Source: Lichenibacterium minor
GTDB taxonomy: Bacteria; Pseudomonadota; Alphaproteobacteria; Rhizobiales; Beijerinckiaceae
Assembly (NCBI RefSeq): GCF_004137685.1
Contig: NZ_QYBB01000032.1
Location: 1 to 47,907, forward strand
Length of the DNA: 47,907 nucleotides
Direction of reading: 5' to 3'
In this document: piece after piece, positions 1 to 8,326 of the stretch
How positions within the stretch are numbered: the first letter of the stretch is position 1
Layout: each line of letters begins with the position of its first letter
Made by a program: the position numbers and the translations under genes
Notes under the pieces: model-generated
Databases searched by the model: none
Told to the model about the DNA's origin: nothing
What the model saw: only the letters and a program-made list of their open reading frames with translations

Positions 1-852
1 GGCGGAGTCGACGCCGCTGTGGCGACTTACGCGGCCGGTGTGACCGAGCCCGGACACCACGTCGCCATGATCGGCACCAGCATGTGCTGGGGCTATGTCA
101 CTCCCTCGGCGGATGCCGGCCACGGCCTCATCGCCTTCCCCTACGTGATCGGGGACGACCTCTACGTTTTCGGCGGCGCCGCGACAGCTGGCGCTTCCGT
201 CACCTGGTACCGCGAGCAGTTCTGCCAAGCCGAGGTCGCGGAAGGGCGCGCGACAGGCCGCGACCCGCATGCGATTCTTGAAGAACGTGCGGCCGCCGTC
301 GCGCCGGGTTCGGACGGCGTGGTTTTCCTGCCCTACCTGATGGGCGAGCGCTCGCCCGTATGGGACGGTCAAGCCTCAGGCGCTTTCGTGGGGCTGAACC
401 TGTTCCACACCCGCGCTCACCTGTATCGCGCCGTGCTGGAAGGCGTGACGCTAGCGCTACGGCATAACATGGAGTCGGGCGCGAAGGGCTCGGTTCCCCT
501 CGAGCCGCGGCTCGTCGTGGTCGGCGGCGCGGCGCGTTCCGACCTCTGGATGCAGATCATCGCCGACGTCACCGGCTACCCGGTCTGGACGATTGAGGAA
601 GACGTGGAGGCGGCGCTCGGCGCAGCACGGATGGCGGCATTGGGAGTGGGGCTGATCGCACGTGAGGACCGCGACAGCTGGATCACCCTCGTCGAGCGGG
701 CCTCTCCCGACGCGGCCCGCAAGGCGCGCTACGACACGGTGTTCGGGATCTATGCGGGCCTCTATCCCGCGCTACGGAATTCCATGCATGCACTGGCGAC
801 CTTGCGCGGGATCGCTACACGGGAGGGGAGCCCCCCGCCGATGAGGAGCTGA
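1..852 (+). CDS. FGGY-family carbohydrate kinase, C-terminal part (5' end outside window)
   Basis: The reading frame is open from the first base, so the N-terminal half lies upstream of the window. What is visible is the C-terminal FGGY domain of a xylulokinase/fuculokinase-like sugar kinase, which phosphorylates a pentose, deoxyhexose or polyol with ATP in the cytosol. Diagnostic stretches are LPYLMGERSPVWD, the segment from GLNLFHTRAHLYRAVLEG, and the adenosine-binding turn VVVGGAARSDLW followed by IADVTGYPV. The family is normally about 500 residues and about 280 are seen here. The GTG at 19 is an internal codon and not the start. Substrate cannot be decided from this half; the neighbouring sugar-acid genes fit a pentose or deoxysugar. 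Confidence 0.88.
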   Translation, partial: GGVDAAVATYAAGVTEPGHHVAMIGTSMCWGYVTPSADAGHGLIAFPYVIGDDLYVFGGAATAGASVTWYREQFCQAEVAEGRATGRDPHAILEERAAAVAPGSDGVVFLPYLMGERSPVWDGQASGAFVGLNLFHTRAHLYRAVLEGVTLALRHNMESGAKGSVPLEPRLVVVGGAARSDLWMQIIADVTGYPVWTIEEDVEAALGAARMAALGVGLIAREDRDSWITLVERASPDAARKARYDTVFGIYAGLYPALRNSMHALATLRGIATREGSPPPMRS

Positions 853-1139
853 CTCATCGCCTTTTGCCACTTGGACATCTCCACACGCTGCGGAGAGCAA
901 TTTTTCGGGTCTTGCCGTCCGACGCCATCGCGGTCCTGAACGGCGAGCCGGTGAAGTGCAAAACGTCGTTCGTTCGAGCAACGCCTGCACATGAACCTCC
1001 GTTCCGATGGTCCAAATGCGCAGAAGCAGCCCTTTCGCTCTCCACACGTCCTCGCCTGTCATCACAGCCGAGCTATCAGTGGTCACGGATCAAGTAGGCT
1101 GCGCGGCCCGGACATGCATCCTGTCGGTCCGCGCAGGGT
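853..1139. other. Intergenic, no gene recognised
   Basis: Between the kinase stop and the end of the broken integrase gene I see only short frames without family signatures. No clear terminator or tRNA is visible. Confidence 0.5.
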
Positions 1140-1772
1140 TCAGATCTCCGTTTTCTCCGCGAGCGCCAGGGCGTCTTCGACGTCGACACCCGGGTAGCGA
1201 ACCGTGCTCTCGATTTTGGCGTGCCCGAGCAGGAGTTGCACGGTGCGTAGGTTACCCGTCTGCTTGTAAATCATTGCCGCCTTGGTCCGTCGCAGCGAGT
1301 GCGTGCCGTAGTCCTCGCGCCGAAGGCCGACCCCGTTGACCCACTCCTCCACGAGCCTGGCGTACTGGCGCGTGCTGATCGGCTTGGCATGGTCGATCCG
1401 GCTCGGGAACACGTAGTCGGTCACCGTGCCTCCCCGGCGCTCCAGCTACGCGTTCAGGCTCGCCTGGGCGTGGTCGAGCAGTTCGAACTGCACCGGCCGC
1501 TTCGTCTTCTGCTGGACCACGATGGCGCGGGAACGAACGCGTCCGCCCAGGACAATGTCACCGATCTTGATCTTGACGATGCTGCAGCCGCGCAGCTTGC
1601 TGTCGATCGCGAGGTCGAACATGGCGCGGTCGCGCATCCGCTTCTTGCTGTCGAGCCAGAACCGGATGGCCCAGACCTGCTGCGGTTTGAGGGCCCGCTT
1701 GGCCCCGAGCTTCCGTCCGGCATTCCAGGCAGGTTTCTCCTTCGCGCCCGGATCGTGTTCTGATTGTCCCAT
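1140..1772 (-). pseudogene. Tyrosine-type site-specific integrase, interrupted by an in-frame amber codon
   Basis: A 210-residue phage-type integrase of a kind common in alphaproteobacteria. The start is the ATG at 1772, preceded by GGGAGGA about 7 bases upstream. The first half carries KPAWNAGRKLGAKRALKP and the first catalytic arginine region (IDSKLRGCSIVKI). Codon 109 (1446-1448) is TAG. The same frame then continues as LERRGGTVTDYVFPSR and includes the second catalytic box (GTHSLRRTKAAMIYK), the LLLGH motif and the tyrosine region RYPGVDVEDAL. Relatives have tryptophan (TGG) at the stop position, from memory. A terminated product would lack the HxxR, H and Y residues, so it should be inactive unless the stop is read through. 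Confidence 0.85.
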
Positions 1773-1826
1773 GGTGCATCCTCCCGTGGCCACATCGGCC
1801 ATGAGGAGAACAGGACAGTCGTACAA

Positions 1827-2272
1827 CGTCGGGGTGCGAAGACACTCTTTCTGCCGGGTCTACGTGCGCTGCTTTCGACCCAAGTCAGGCGTAGCAGGGC
1901 GGATGCAGAAAGCGCAGAAGCGGACATGCATGCAAAATCCGGCGGATCCCTTTGGAGTGCAGGTTTCGGCTTCGCTTAAACGCCGCGTGGGCTTGTGACA
2001 CGAGATCCCAGCCTGGTCGACTGAACCTCCTAGCAGTATTTTTTACACTTTTCCTACGATCGACTTGGTTGCAGACATTCCAACCGACATCTCCGCATGG
2101 GTCCAACGTCAGGGTGAAGCCGCAAACCGTCTCGTGGATTCAGCATGCACCCAGCACATGGCTTCACTGCAGTGCAGCAAATTGTTGCAGCGCACGAACG
2201 GGCCCATTCTCATGATGCTGAAGGATGAGACGACCTGGGCTTTTGCGCCCTGCCTTCCCTTGGAGACGAGCC
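1827..2272. other. Intergenic region, no gene; one near-palindrome
   Basis: No convincing coding frame. A local AT-rich patch (about 2035-2050) may hold a promoter. TGCAGCAA-A-TTGTTGCA at 2173-2189 is a near-perfect 17-base palindrome that could be a protein-binding site. No tRNA that could serve as an attachment site for the integrase was recognised. Confidence 0.4.
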
Positions 2273-2407
2273 ATGACCTCCTATCGAGCCACCGCGGACC
2301 GCCGCCTGCTCTCCGCCCCGCGCACCGAGGGCGTGATCGCCCGCATGGTCCGGCTGTGGATCGAACACCACCAGCGCATGATCGACCTCGGCCTTCGGCC
2401 GCACTGA
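2273..2407 (+). CDS. Small hypothetical protein, 44 aa
   Basis: A short frame starting at ATG 2273 with GGAGA about 7 bases upstream and ending 11 bases before the convergent regulator's stop. The product begins MTSYRATADRR and ends IEHHQRMIDLGLRPH. It is basic and probably helical in its second half, with no membrane segment. I do not recognise the family. Support rests on the ribosome-binding site and the protein-like composition only, so it could be a chance frame. Confidence 0.35.
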   Translation: MTSYRATADRRLLSAPRTEGVIARMVRLWIEHHQRMIDLGLRPH

Positions 2408-2418
2408 CCCACCAGGCT

Positions 2419-3135
2419 TCAAAGGTCCCGCTGACCATCGGTGAGGCGCTGGCGGGCCCGATGGATGTGATAGCGCATCGTCAGGGCGGCCGCTTCCGCG
2501 TCGCCCTGACGGATGGCCTCCGCCACCGCCTCATGTTCATCGAAAACGCGCCGTCCGCGCTCTTGCGAGCCGGCTCGGGTGATGCCGAGTGCCACCGCCA
2601 TGATATGCTGGATCGTGCCGTTCAGGGTCTCCAGCATCTCGCCGAAGAGGGGGTTCCCGCTCGCCTCCGCCACCGCGAGGTGGAAGTCGAAGTCCATCCG
2701 GGCCGGCACGCTGCCGCCCGCGAAGGCACCCCGTAGCACATCGAGGGTCTTGAAGATGCGGTCGAGTTGCGCCGCCGTCCGACGCTGGGCGGCGAGGTTA
2801 GCCGCCTGCCCCTCCAGGCCCAGCCTCACCTCGAAGCAGCGTAGCATCTCGGCGATGTCCGAAGCCTTGGCGAGCCGCGTCAGGTGCTCGGAGGGACGGT
2901 GCTGAACGTAGGTGCCCGAGCCCTGCCGCGTGGTGACCAACCCATCGGCGTGAAGCCGCATCAGCGCCTCGCGCACGGTCGGGCGTGACACCTGGGACGA
3001 GCGGCAGATCTCGCTTTCCGAGGGCAGCTTGTCGCCCTCCTTCAACGCCCCCGAGAGGATCCGTTCCAGGATCTGTCCGTAGATCAGGTCGCCGAGCCGC
3101 TCCTTGCGGCGAGGCACCAGCTTTAACTCGCTCAC
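2419..3135 (-). CDS. GntR/FadR-family transcriptional regulator (FCD domain)
   Basis: A 238-residue regulator. Residues about 12-78 form the GntR winged helix (LPSESEICRSSQVSRPTVREAL, then LVTTRQGSGTYV). Residues about 95-225 form the all-helical FCD effector domain, with likely metal or effector ligands in DFDFHLAV, DEHEAVAEA and YHIHRARQ. The GTG start at 3135 is supported by GGGAGGGAAGG just upstream. It is divergent from the sugar-acid operon that begins at 3274, and a perfect CCTGTCA-N7-TGACAGG palindrome lies between them. It probably represses that operon and is released by a sugar acid or a keto-deoxy intermediate; the ligand is inferred, not shown. Confidence 0.92.
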   Translation of the reverse strand: MSELKLVPRRKERLGDLIYGQILERILSGALKEGDKLPSESEICRSSQVSRPTVREALMRLHADGLVTTRQGSGTYVQHRPSEHLTRLAKASDIAEMLRCFEVRLGLEGQAANLAAQRRTAAQLDRIFKTLDVLRGAFAGGSVPARMDFDFHLAVAEASGNPLFGEMLETLNGTIQHIMAVALGITRAGSQERGRRVFDEHEAVAEAIRQGDAEAAALTMRYHIHRARQRLTDGQRDL

Positions 3136-3167
3136 CCGCCTTCCCTCCCGGCCCCGACCGCCCCCAA

Positions 3168-3188
3168 CCTGTCAGACGAGTTGACAGG
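3168..3188. promoter_or_regulatory. Probable GntR operator overlapping a -35 box
   Basis: CCTGTCA and TGACAGG are perfect 7-base inverted arms separated by GACGAGT. The right arm contains TTGACA (3181-3186), a consensus -35 hexamer directed toward the gene at 3274, although no good -10 follows at ideal spacing. Its place between the divergent GntR gene and the operon fits repression by the local regulator. A related sequence occurs near 40640 beside the second GntR gene. Confidence 0.6.
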
Positions 3189-3273
3189 ATTGCCGGCGCG
3201 GTGACAAGCTACACTCACTCCGACCCGCAGGCGGCACGATCGGCGGGCGAAACGCAAGGGTGGAACGAGGGTT

Positions 3274-4206
3274 ATGCCTTCATCGACGCCAAACCTCGCT
3301 CCTCTCCTGTCAGGCATCTCGGGCATCCTCGTGACGCCCTTCGACGCCGACGACCGTCTCGCGCCGCGCCGCCTGAAGCCGGTGGTCGACCGCGCGGTCG
3401 CGGCGGGCGTCCACATCCTCACTGCCAACGGCAACACGGGTGAGTTCTACGGGCTCACGACGTCGGAAGCTGAGCGTGCCGTGCACGCGGCCGCCGAGCT
3501 GATCGACGGACGCGCGCCCTTGTTGGCGGGCGTCGGCCGTTCGGTCGGCGACGCCGTCGCCTTGGCGCGCGCATCCCGCGCCGCGGGTGCGGCGGGCCTC
3601 ATGGTGCACCAGCCGCCGGATCCCTTCGTGTCACCGCGCGGCACGGTGGCCTACGTGGAGCGGGTCGCGGAGGCAGGGAGTGGACTGCCCATCGTGCTCT
3701 ACCTGCGCAACGACGCCATCGGCTTCGACGCCATCGAGCGGCTCTGCGCCGTGCCGGGCGTGGTGGGGGTGAAATGGGCCTCCCCGACTCCGCTCCGCCT
3801 CGCCGAGGCCATGCGACGCTGCTCGCCGGACATCGTCTGGGTCGGCGGCCTCGCCGAGCCCTGGGCGCCCCCGCTCTGCGCCGTGGGGGCCAGGGGCTTC
3901 ACCTCGGGGCTCATCAACGTGTGGCCAGAGCGTTCTGTGGCCATCCACGCCGCGTTGACCGCCGGCGACTACCGCCACGCCAACGCGCTCATCGCCGAGA
4001 TGCGGGCTTTCGAGGATCTGCGCGCCGAAGAGGGCAACGGCACCAACGTCACGGTCGTGAAGTCGGCCCTGGCGCTGATGGGCGAGGATTGCGGTGCAGT
4101 GCGGCCGCCCGGCGCCTGGCCGCTGACGGATCGTCAGAACTCGGGCCTGCGCGACGCGCTCGCCACTTGGGGGCTCCTGGATCGCACGAGGGCCGCAGCC
4201 GAGTGA
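3274..4206 (+). CDS. DapA/NAL-family class I lyase (2-keto-3-deoxy sugar acid aldolase or dehydratase)
   Basis: A 310-residue TIM-barrel enzyme of the dihydrodipicolinate synthase/N-acetylneuraminate lyase family. The Schiff-base lysine is Lys167 (GVVGVKWASP), the conserved tyrosine is Tyr143 (IVLYLRND), and the pyruvate-carboxylate loop is NGNTGEF near residue 55. The context of a dehydratase and sugar-acid importer argues against lysine biosynthesis. Likely roles are cleavage of a 2-keto-3-deoxy aldonate to pyruvate plus an aldehyde, or its dehydration to a ketoglutarate semialdehyde as in L-arabinonate catabolism. First gene of the operon, with 65 bases to the transporter start. Confidence 0.85.
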   Translation: MPSSTPNLAPLLSGISGILVTPFDADDRLAPRRLKPVVDRAVAAGVHILTANGNTGEFYGLTTSEAERAVHAAAELIDGRAPLLAGVGRSVGDAVALARASRAAGAAGLMVHQPPDPFVSPRGTVAYVERVAEAGSGLPIVLYLRNDAIGFDAIERLCAVPGVVGVKWASPTPLRLAEAMRRCSPDIVWVGGLAEPWAPPLCAVGARGFTSGLINVWPERSVAIHAALTAGDYRHANALIAEMRAFEDLRAEEGNGTNVTVVKSALALMGEDCGAVRPPGAWPLTDRQNSGLRDALATWGLLDRTRAAAE

Positions 4207-4271
4207 CGACGCCGGATATGGGGCCGCACCGGTAACAGCCGGGCGGCGTGACTTCGGGGGGAAAGGACATC

Positions 4272-5648
4272 ATGTCGAGCGCCGTCAAATCGACCACGAC
4301 GATCGCCGCGGAGGCCGCCAGGGGGCGGGTGCGCTTCGGCATCGTCGGCATGCTGTTCGCCGTCACGATGGTGAACTACGCCGACCGCGCGACGCTGGCC
4401 ATCGCCGGCCCGGCCATGTCGAAGGACCTCGGCATCAACGCCCTGCAGATGGGTTTCGTCTTCTCCGCCTTCGGCTGGTCCTACGTCCTCGGCCAGCTGC
4501 CGGGCGGGTGGCTGCTCGACCGCTTCGGCTCGCGCATTGTTTACTTCGGCAGCATCGTGGTCTGGTCGGTGTTCACCATGCTGCAGGGCGGGGTGGGTGT
4601 GTTCGGCCTCGCCACGGCGGTCTACGCGCTCTTCGCCCTCCGCTTCCTCGTCGGCTTCGCCGAGGCCCCCTCTTTTCCCGCCAACGCCCGCATCGTGGCG
4701 GCCTGGTACCCAGCCAACGAGCGCGGCACCGCCTCCGCGGTGTTCAACTCGGCGCAGTATTTCGCCACCGTGGTTTTCGCCCCCGTGATGGGGTGGATCA
4801 CCTACACCTACGGCTGGCCGTCGGTCTTCGCCTTCATGGGCATGCTCGGCATCCTGGTCGCGCTGGTCTGGCTGAAAACCGTCTACGCGCCCCGCCAGCA
4901 CCCGCGCCTGCGCCCGGCCGAACTCGACTACATCGCCGCGGGCGGCGCGCTGGTCGACCTCGACGGGCCCGCGGCGAACTGCCGGCCGGTGCGGGCCGCC
5001 GCGCCGGGCCCGGCGGTCAAGCCCGGGCAGCTCAAGCAACTGCTCGCCAATCGCATGATGCTGGGCATCTTTCTCGGCCAGTTCTGCATCAACGCGCTCA
5101 CTTACTTCTTCATTACCTGGTTCCCGGTCTATCTCGTCCAGCAGCGGCACATGAGCATCCTCAACGCCGGTCTCGTGGCCGCCATCCCGGCCATCTGCGG
5201 CTTCACCGGGGGCGTGCTCGGCGGGGTCTGGTCGGATGCTCTGCTGCGGCGGGGCTTCTCGCTGACCGCAGCCCGCAAGACGCCGATCGTCGCCGGCATG
5301 GCGCTGTCGCTCGTCATGGTCGGCTGCAACTACGTCGAGGCGCAGTGGATCGTGGTGGCGCTGATGGCGCTGAGCTTCTTCGGCAAGGGCGTCGGTGCGC
5401 TGGGCTGGGCGGTGCTGTCCGACACGGCGCCGCGGGAGATCGCCGGCCTGTCGGGCGGCCTCTTCAACATGTTCGGCAACATCTCGTCGATCACCACGCC
5501 CATCGTCATCGGCGCCATCGTGCAGGCCACCGGCTCCTTCGACGGCGCGCTGGTCTTCGTCGGCGCCAACGCGCTCCTGGCCGTCCTGAGCTTCCTCGTC
5601 ATCGTCCCCGACATCAAGCGGGTGGAACTGCGTCCGGCCACGGCCTGA
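4272..5648 (+). CDS. MFS transporter, anion:cation symporter type (sugar-acid importer)
   Basis: About 458 residues with 12 predicted membrane segments. The first segment ends in MVNYADRATLAIAG, a hallmark of the glucarate/galactonate (GudP/DgoT-like) subgroup. It also has the loop motif GGWLLDRFGSR after helix 2 and GFAEAPSFPANARI in helix 4. ATG 4272 was preferred over GTG 4248 because GGGGGGAAAGG sits 5 bases before it. It probably imports a hexarate or aldonate by proton symport across the inner membrane, feeding the downstream dehydratase. The exact substrate is unknown. Confidence 0.88.
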   Translation: MSSAVKSTTTIAAEAARGRVRFGIVGMLFAVTMVNYADRATLAIAGPAMSKDLGINALQMGFVFSAFGWSYVLGQLPGGWLLDRFGSRIVYFGSIVVWSVFTMLQGGVGVFGLATAVYALFALRFLVGFAEAPSFPANARIVAAWYPANERGTASAVFNSAQYFATVVFAPVMGWITYTYGWPSVFAFMGMLGILVALVWLKTVYAPRQHPRLRPAELDYIAAGGALVDLDGPAANCRPVRAAAPGPAVKPGQLKQLLANRMMLGIFLGQFCINALTYFFITWFPVYLVQQRHMSILNAGLVAAIPAICGFTGGVLGGVWSDALLRRGFSLTAARKTPIVAGMALSLVMVGCNYVEAQWIVVALMALSFFGKGVGALGWAVLSDTAPREIAGLSGGLFNMFGNISSITTPIVIGAIVQATGSFDGALVFVGANALLAVLSFLVIVPDIKRVELRPATA

Positions 5649-5672
5649 TGCATCCCCGATCCTCCAAGAGCC

Positions 5673-7475
5673 ATGTCCATGTCAAACGTCCCGCTGTCCC
5701 CTCCCGAGCTCGAGCCCGGCGAGGTGCCCGCCCAGCCCCTGAAGGTCCGCAAGCAGTCTTCGGAGCTCCGCTCCGCCCGCTGGTTCGGCCCCGCCGACCT
5801 GCGCTCCTTCGGGCACCGGTCGCGTGCCATGCAGATGGGCTACGCGCCCGAGGAGTGGACCGGCAAGCCGGTGATCGCCATCCTCAATACTTGGTCCGAC
5901 CTCCAGCCCTGCCACATGCACTTCAAGCAGCGCGTAGACGACGTGAAGCGCGGCATCCTGATGGCGGGCGGCTTCCCGGTCGAGCTGCCGGCGCTGTCCA
6001 TGTCGGAAAGCTATCTCAAGCCGACCTCCATGCTCTACCGCAACATGCTCGCCATGGAGGCCGAGGAGCTGCTGCGCTCCCACCCGGTCGACGGTGCGGT
6101 GCTGATGGGCGGTTGCGACAAGTCCACGCCCGGCCTGCTGCTCGGCGCCACCTCCATGGACGTGCCGGCAATCTTCCTGCCCGCCGGCCCCATGCTGCGC
6201 GGCAACTGGCAGGGCAAGGTGCTGGGCTCGGGCTCCGACTCCTGGAAATACTGGGACGAGCTGCGCGCCGGAAAGATCACTGACCAGGACTGGCTCGGCG
6301 TCGAGGGTGGGATCGCGCGCTCCTACGGCACCTGCATGACGATGGGCACGGCGTCCACCATGACTGCCATTGCGGAAGCGGTCGGCATGGTGCTGCCCGG
6401 CGGCTCCTCGATCCCCGCCGCCGACGCCGGCCACATCCGGCTCGCCTCCGAGAGCGGGCGGCGCATCGTCGACATGGTGTGGGAGGACCTGAGGCCGAAG
6501 ACGATCCAGACGCGCGCCGCCTTCGGCAACGCCATCGCGGTCGCCATGGCGATGGGCTGCTCCACCAACGCCATCATCCACCTCATTGCCATGGCGCGCC
6601 GTGCCGGCCACGATGTCGGCCTCGCCGACTTCGAGCACTACAGCCGTCGCGTGCCCGTCATCGGCAACGTGCGCCCGTCCGGCGACAAGTACCTGATGGA
6701 GGACTTCTTCTACGCCGGCGGCATCCGGGCGCTGATGAACGAGATCCGCGAACATCTCGACCTCGACTGCGTGACCGTTACGGGGCGGACGCTCGGCGAG
6801 AACATCGACGGTGCCAAGGTCTACGATGCGGACGTGATCCGCCCGACCTCCGATCCGATCTACGGCGAGGGCTCGCTGGCCGTGCTGCACGGCAACCTCG
6901 CGCCCGACGGCTGCGTCATTAAGCCGGCCGCCATGGACCAGCGCTTCCTCAGGCATTCCGGGCCGGCGCTGGTCTTCGACGACTACCCGAGCCTGAAGAA
7001 GGCCATCGACGACGAGGATCTCGACGTCACGGCCGACACGGTCCTGGTACTGCGCAACGCCGGCCCGCAGGGCGGCCCCGGCATGCCGGAATGGGGCATG
7101 CTGCCCATGCCGAAGAAGCTTCTCAAGCAGGGCCACCGCGACATGCTGCGGATGTCGGACGCGCGCATGTCGGGCACGAGCTACGGCGCCTGCGTGCTGC
7201 ACGTGTCGCCGGAATCCTACGTCGGCGGGCCGCTGGCGCTGCTGCGCACCGGCGACATCGTCACGCTCGACGTCGACGCGCGCTCCATCCGCATGGAGAT
7301 ATCCGACGAGGAGCTGGCGGCCCGCCGGGCCGCCTGGACGCCTCCGCCGGTCCGCTACGAGCGCGGCTACGGCTGGGCCTTCTCGAAGCACATCCAGCAG
7401 GCCGACCAGGGTTGCGACTTCGACTTCCTCCGCACCGAATTCGGCGCCCCCGTGCCCGAGCCGGCCATCTTCTGA
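5673..7475 (+). CDS. IlvD/Edd-family dehydratase, aldonate type (L-arabonate/D-xylonate dehydratase-like)
   Basis: A 600-residue iron-sulfur dehydratase. The three presumed cluster ligands are Cys80 (SDLQPCHMH), Cys148 (GGCDKSTPG) and Cys221 (GTCMTMGTAS). The C-terminal swivel domain includes MSDARMSGTSYGACVLHVSPES, with the proposed catalytic serine region. Length and the start RSARWFGPADLRSF match the sugar-acid branch (about 580-600 residues) rather than IlvD of valine synthesis. The reaction is aldonate to 2-keto-3-deoxyaldonate plus water in the cytosol. It follows the importer by 24 bases and precedes the RraA-family gene by 16, consistent with one transcript. The sugar acid could be arabonate, xylonate, fuconate or gluconate-like. 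Confidence 0.9.
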   Translation: MSMSNVPLSPPELEPGEVPAQPLKVRKQSSELRSARWFGPADLRSFGHRSRAMQMGYAPEEWTGKPVIAILNTWSDLQPCHMHFKQRVDDVKRGILMAGGFPVELPALSMSESYLKPTSMLYRNMLAMEAEELLRSHPVDGAVLMGGCDKSTPGLLLGATSMDVPAIFLPAGPMLRGNWQGKVLGSGSDSWKYWDELRAGKITDQDWLGVEGGIARSYGTCMTMGTASTMTAIAEAVGMVLPGGSSIPAADAGHIRLASESGRRIVDMVWEDLRPKTIQTRAAFGNAIAVAMAMGCSTNAIIHLIAMARRAGHDVGLADFEHYSRRVPVIGNVRPSGDKYLMEDFFYAGGIRALMNEIREHLDLDCVTVTGRTLGENIDGAKVYDADVIRPTSDPIYGEGSLAVLHGNLAPDGCVIKPAAMDQRFLRHSGPALVFDDYPSLKKAIDDEDLDVTADTVLVLRNAGPQGGPGMPEWGMLPMPKKLLKQGHRDMLRMSDARMSGTSYGACVLHVSPESYVGGPLALLRTGDIVTLDVDARSIRMEISDEELAARRAAWTPPPVRYERGYGWAFSKHIQQADQGCDFDFLRTEFGAPVPEPAIF

Positions 7476-7491
7476 GCGACGAGGCTCTCCC

Positions 7492-8208
7492 ATGCTCTCC
7501 GATTCCACCCGCGCCAAGCTCAAGGGCGTCAGCACCGCGACGCTTGCCTCCGCGCTCTACAAGCGCGGGCTGCGCAGCCAGATGGTGCAGGACGTGCGCC
7601 CGCTGTCCGCCCCGAATGGCGGCTCCATGGTGGGCGAAGCCTACACGCTCCGCTACATGCCAGCGCGCGAGGACCTGAACCCCATGACGGTGTTCCGCGA
7701 CCCGTCCCACCCCCAGCGCCGGGCCGTCGAGGAATGCCCTCCGGGCTGCGTGTTGGTGATGGACAGCCGCAAGGACCCGCGCGCCGCTTCCGCGGGCGGC
7801 ATCCTGGTGACGCGCCTGATGGTGCGCGGCGTGGCCGGCGTGGTCACGGATGGCGGCTTCCGCGACTCGGCCGAGATCGCCGGGCTCGACATGCCGTCCT
7901 TCCACGCCCGCGCCTCCGCCCCTACCAACCTGACGCTCCACCAGGCGATCGACCTGCAGGTGCCAATCGGCTGCGGCGACGCCCCGGTCTTCCCGGGCGA
8001 CGTGGTGGTCGGCGACGCCGACGGCGTCATCATCGTGCCGGCGGAGATCGCCGACGAGATCGCCGACGAGGCCGTGGAGATGACGGCCTACGAGGACTTC
8101 GTGACCGAGCGCGTGCGCGCCGGCGCCCGGACGATCGGCCTCTACCCGCCGACCGACGATTCCAACCTCGCCGCCTTCGCGGCCTGGCGCCAGCATAACG
8201 GCCGCTGA
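7492..8208 (+). CDS. RraA-family protein (aldolase/decarboxylase-like)
   Basis: A 238-residue member of the RraA/4-hydroxy-4-methyl-2-oxoglutarate aldolase fold. The signature is the acidic, arginine-containing turn VVTDGGFRDSAEI near residues 115-127, plus the late segment VFPGDVVVGDADGVIIVP. The family includes divalent-metal pyruvate aldolases and oxaloacetate decarboxylases, as well as the RNase E inhibitor that gave it its name. Placement directly after an aldonate dehydratase suggests an enzymatic role on a keto-acid intermediate rather than RNA turnover. GACGAGG lies 8 bases before the ATG. The actual substrate is not deducible. Confidence 0.8.
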   Translation: MLSDSTRAKLKGVSTATLASALYKRGLRSQMVQDVRPLSAPNGGSMVGEAYTLRYMPAREDLNPMTVFRDPSHPQRRAVEECPPGCVLVMDSRKDPRAASAGGILVTRLMVRGVAGVVTDGGFRDSAEIAGLDMPSFHARASAPTNLTLHQAIDLQVPIGCGDAPVFPGDVVVGDADGVIIVPAEIADEIADEAVEMTAYEDFVTERVRAGARTIGLYPPTDDSNLAAFAAWRQHNGR

Positions 8209-8229
8209 GGGCGACTCTTTCGCCAAAGG

Positions 8230-8263
8230 CGGGAAAGGCGCCGCATCGACCTGCCCTTTCCCG
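8230..8263. repeat. Inverted repeat between the rraA-like and lactonase genes
   Basis: CGGGAAAGG at 8230-8238 pairs perfectly with CCTTTCCCG at 8255-8263 across a 16-base loop, 22 bases after the rraA-like stop. No T-run follows, so it is not a classical terminator. It may be an mRNA-stabilising hairpin or a binding site controlling the lactonase gene. Confidence 0.45.
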
Positions 8264-8326
8264 TCGACGCGGCCGTCATCCGCGGCCGAGCGGACACGGC
8301 CATCAGAAACATCCAGGGAGACAAAG

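Noticed and set aside
1827..2272. tRNA or attachment site next to the integrase
   Set aside because: No cloverleaf or direct repeat pair could be identified by reading.
4134..5150. 338-codon minus-strand frame opposite the MFS transporter
   Set aside because: Shadow frame with acidic low-complexity translation.
5682..7535. 617-codon minus-strand frame opposite the IlvD/Edd dehydratase
   Set aside because: Mirror frame of a strongly conserved gene; composition rich in Arg, Ala, Gly and Val with no motif.
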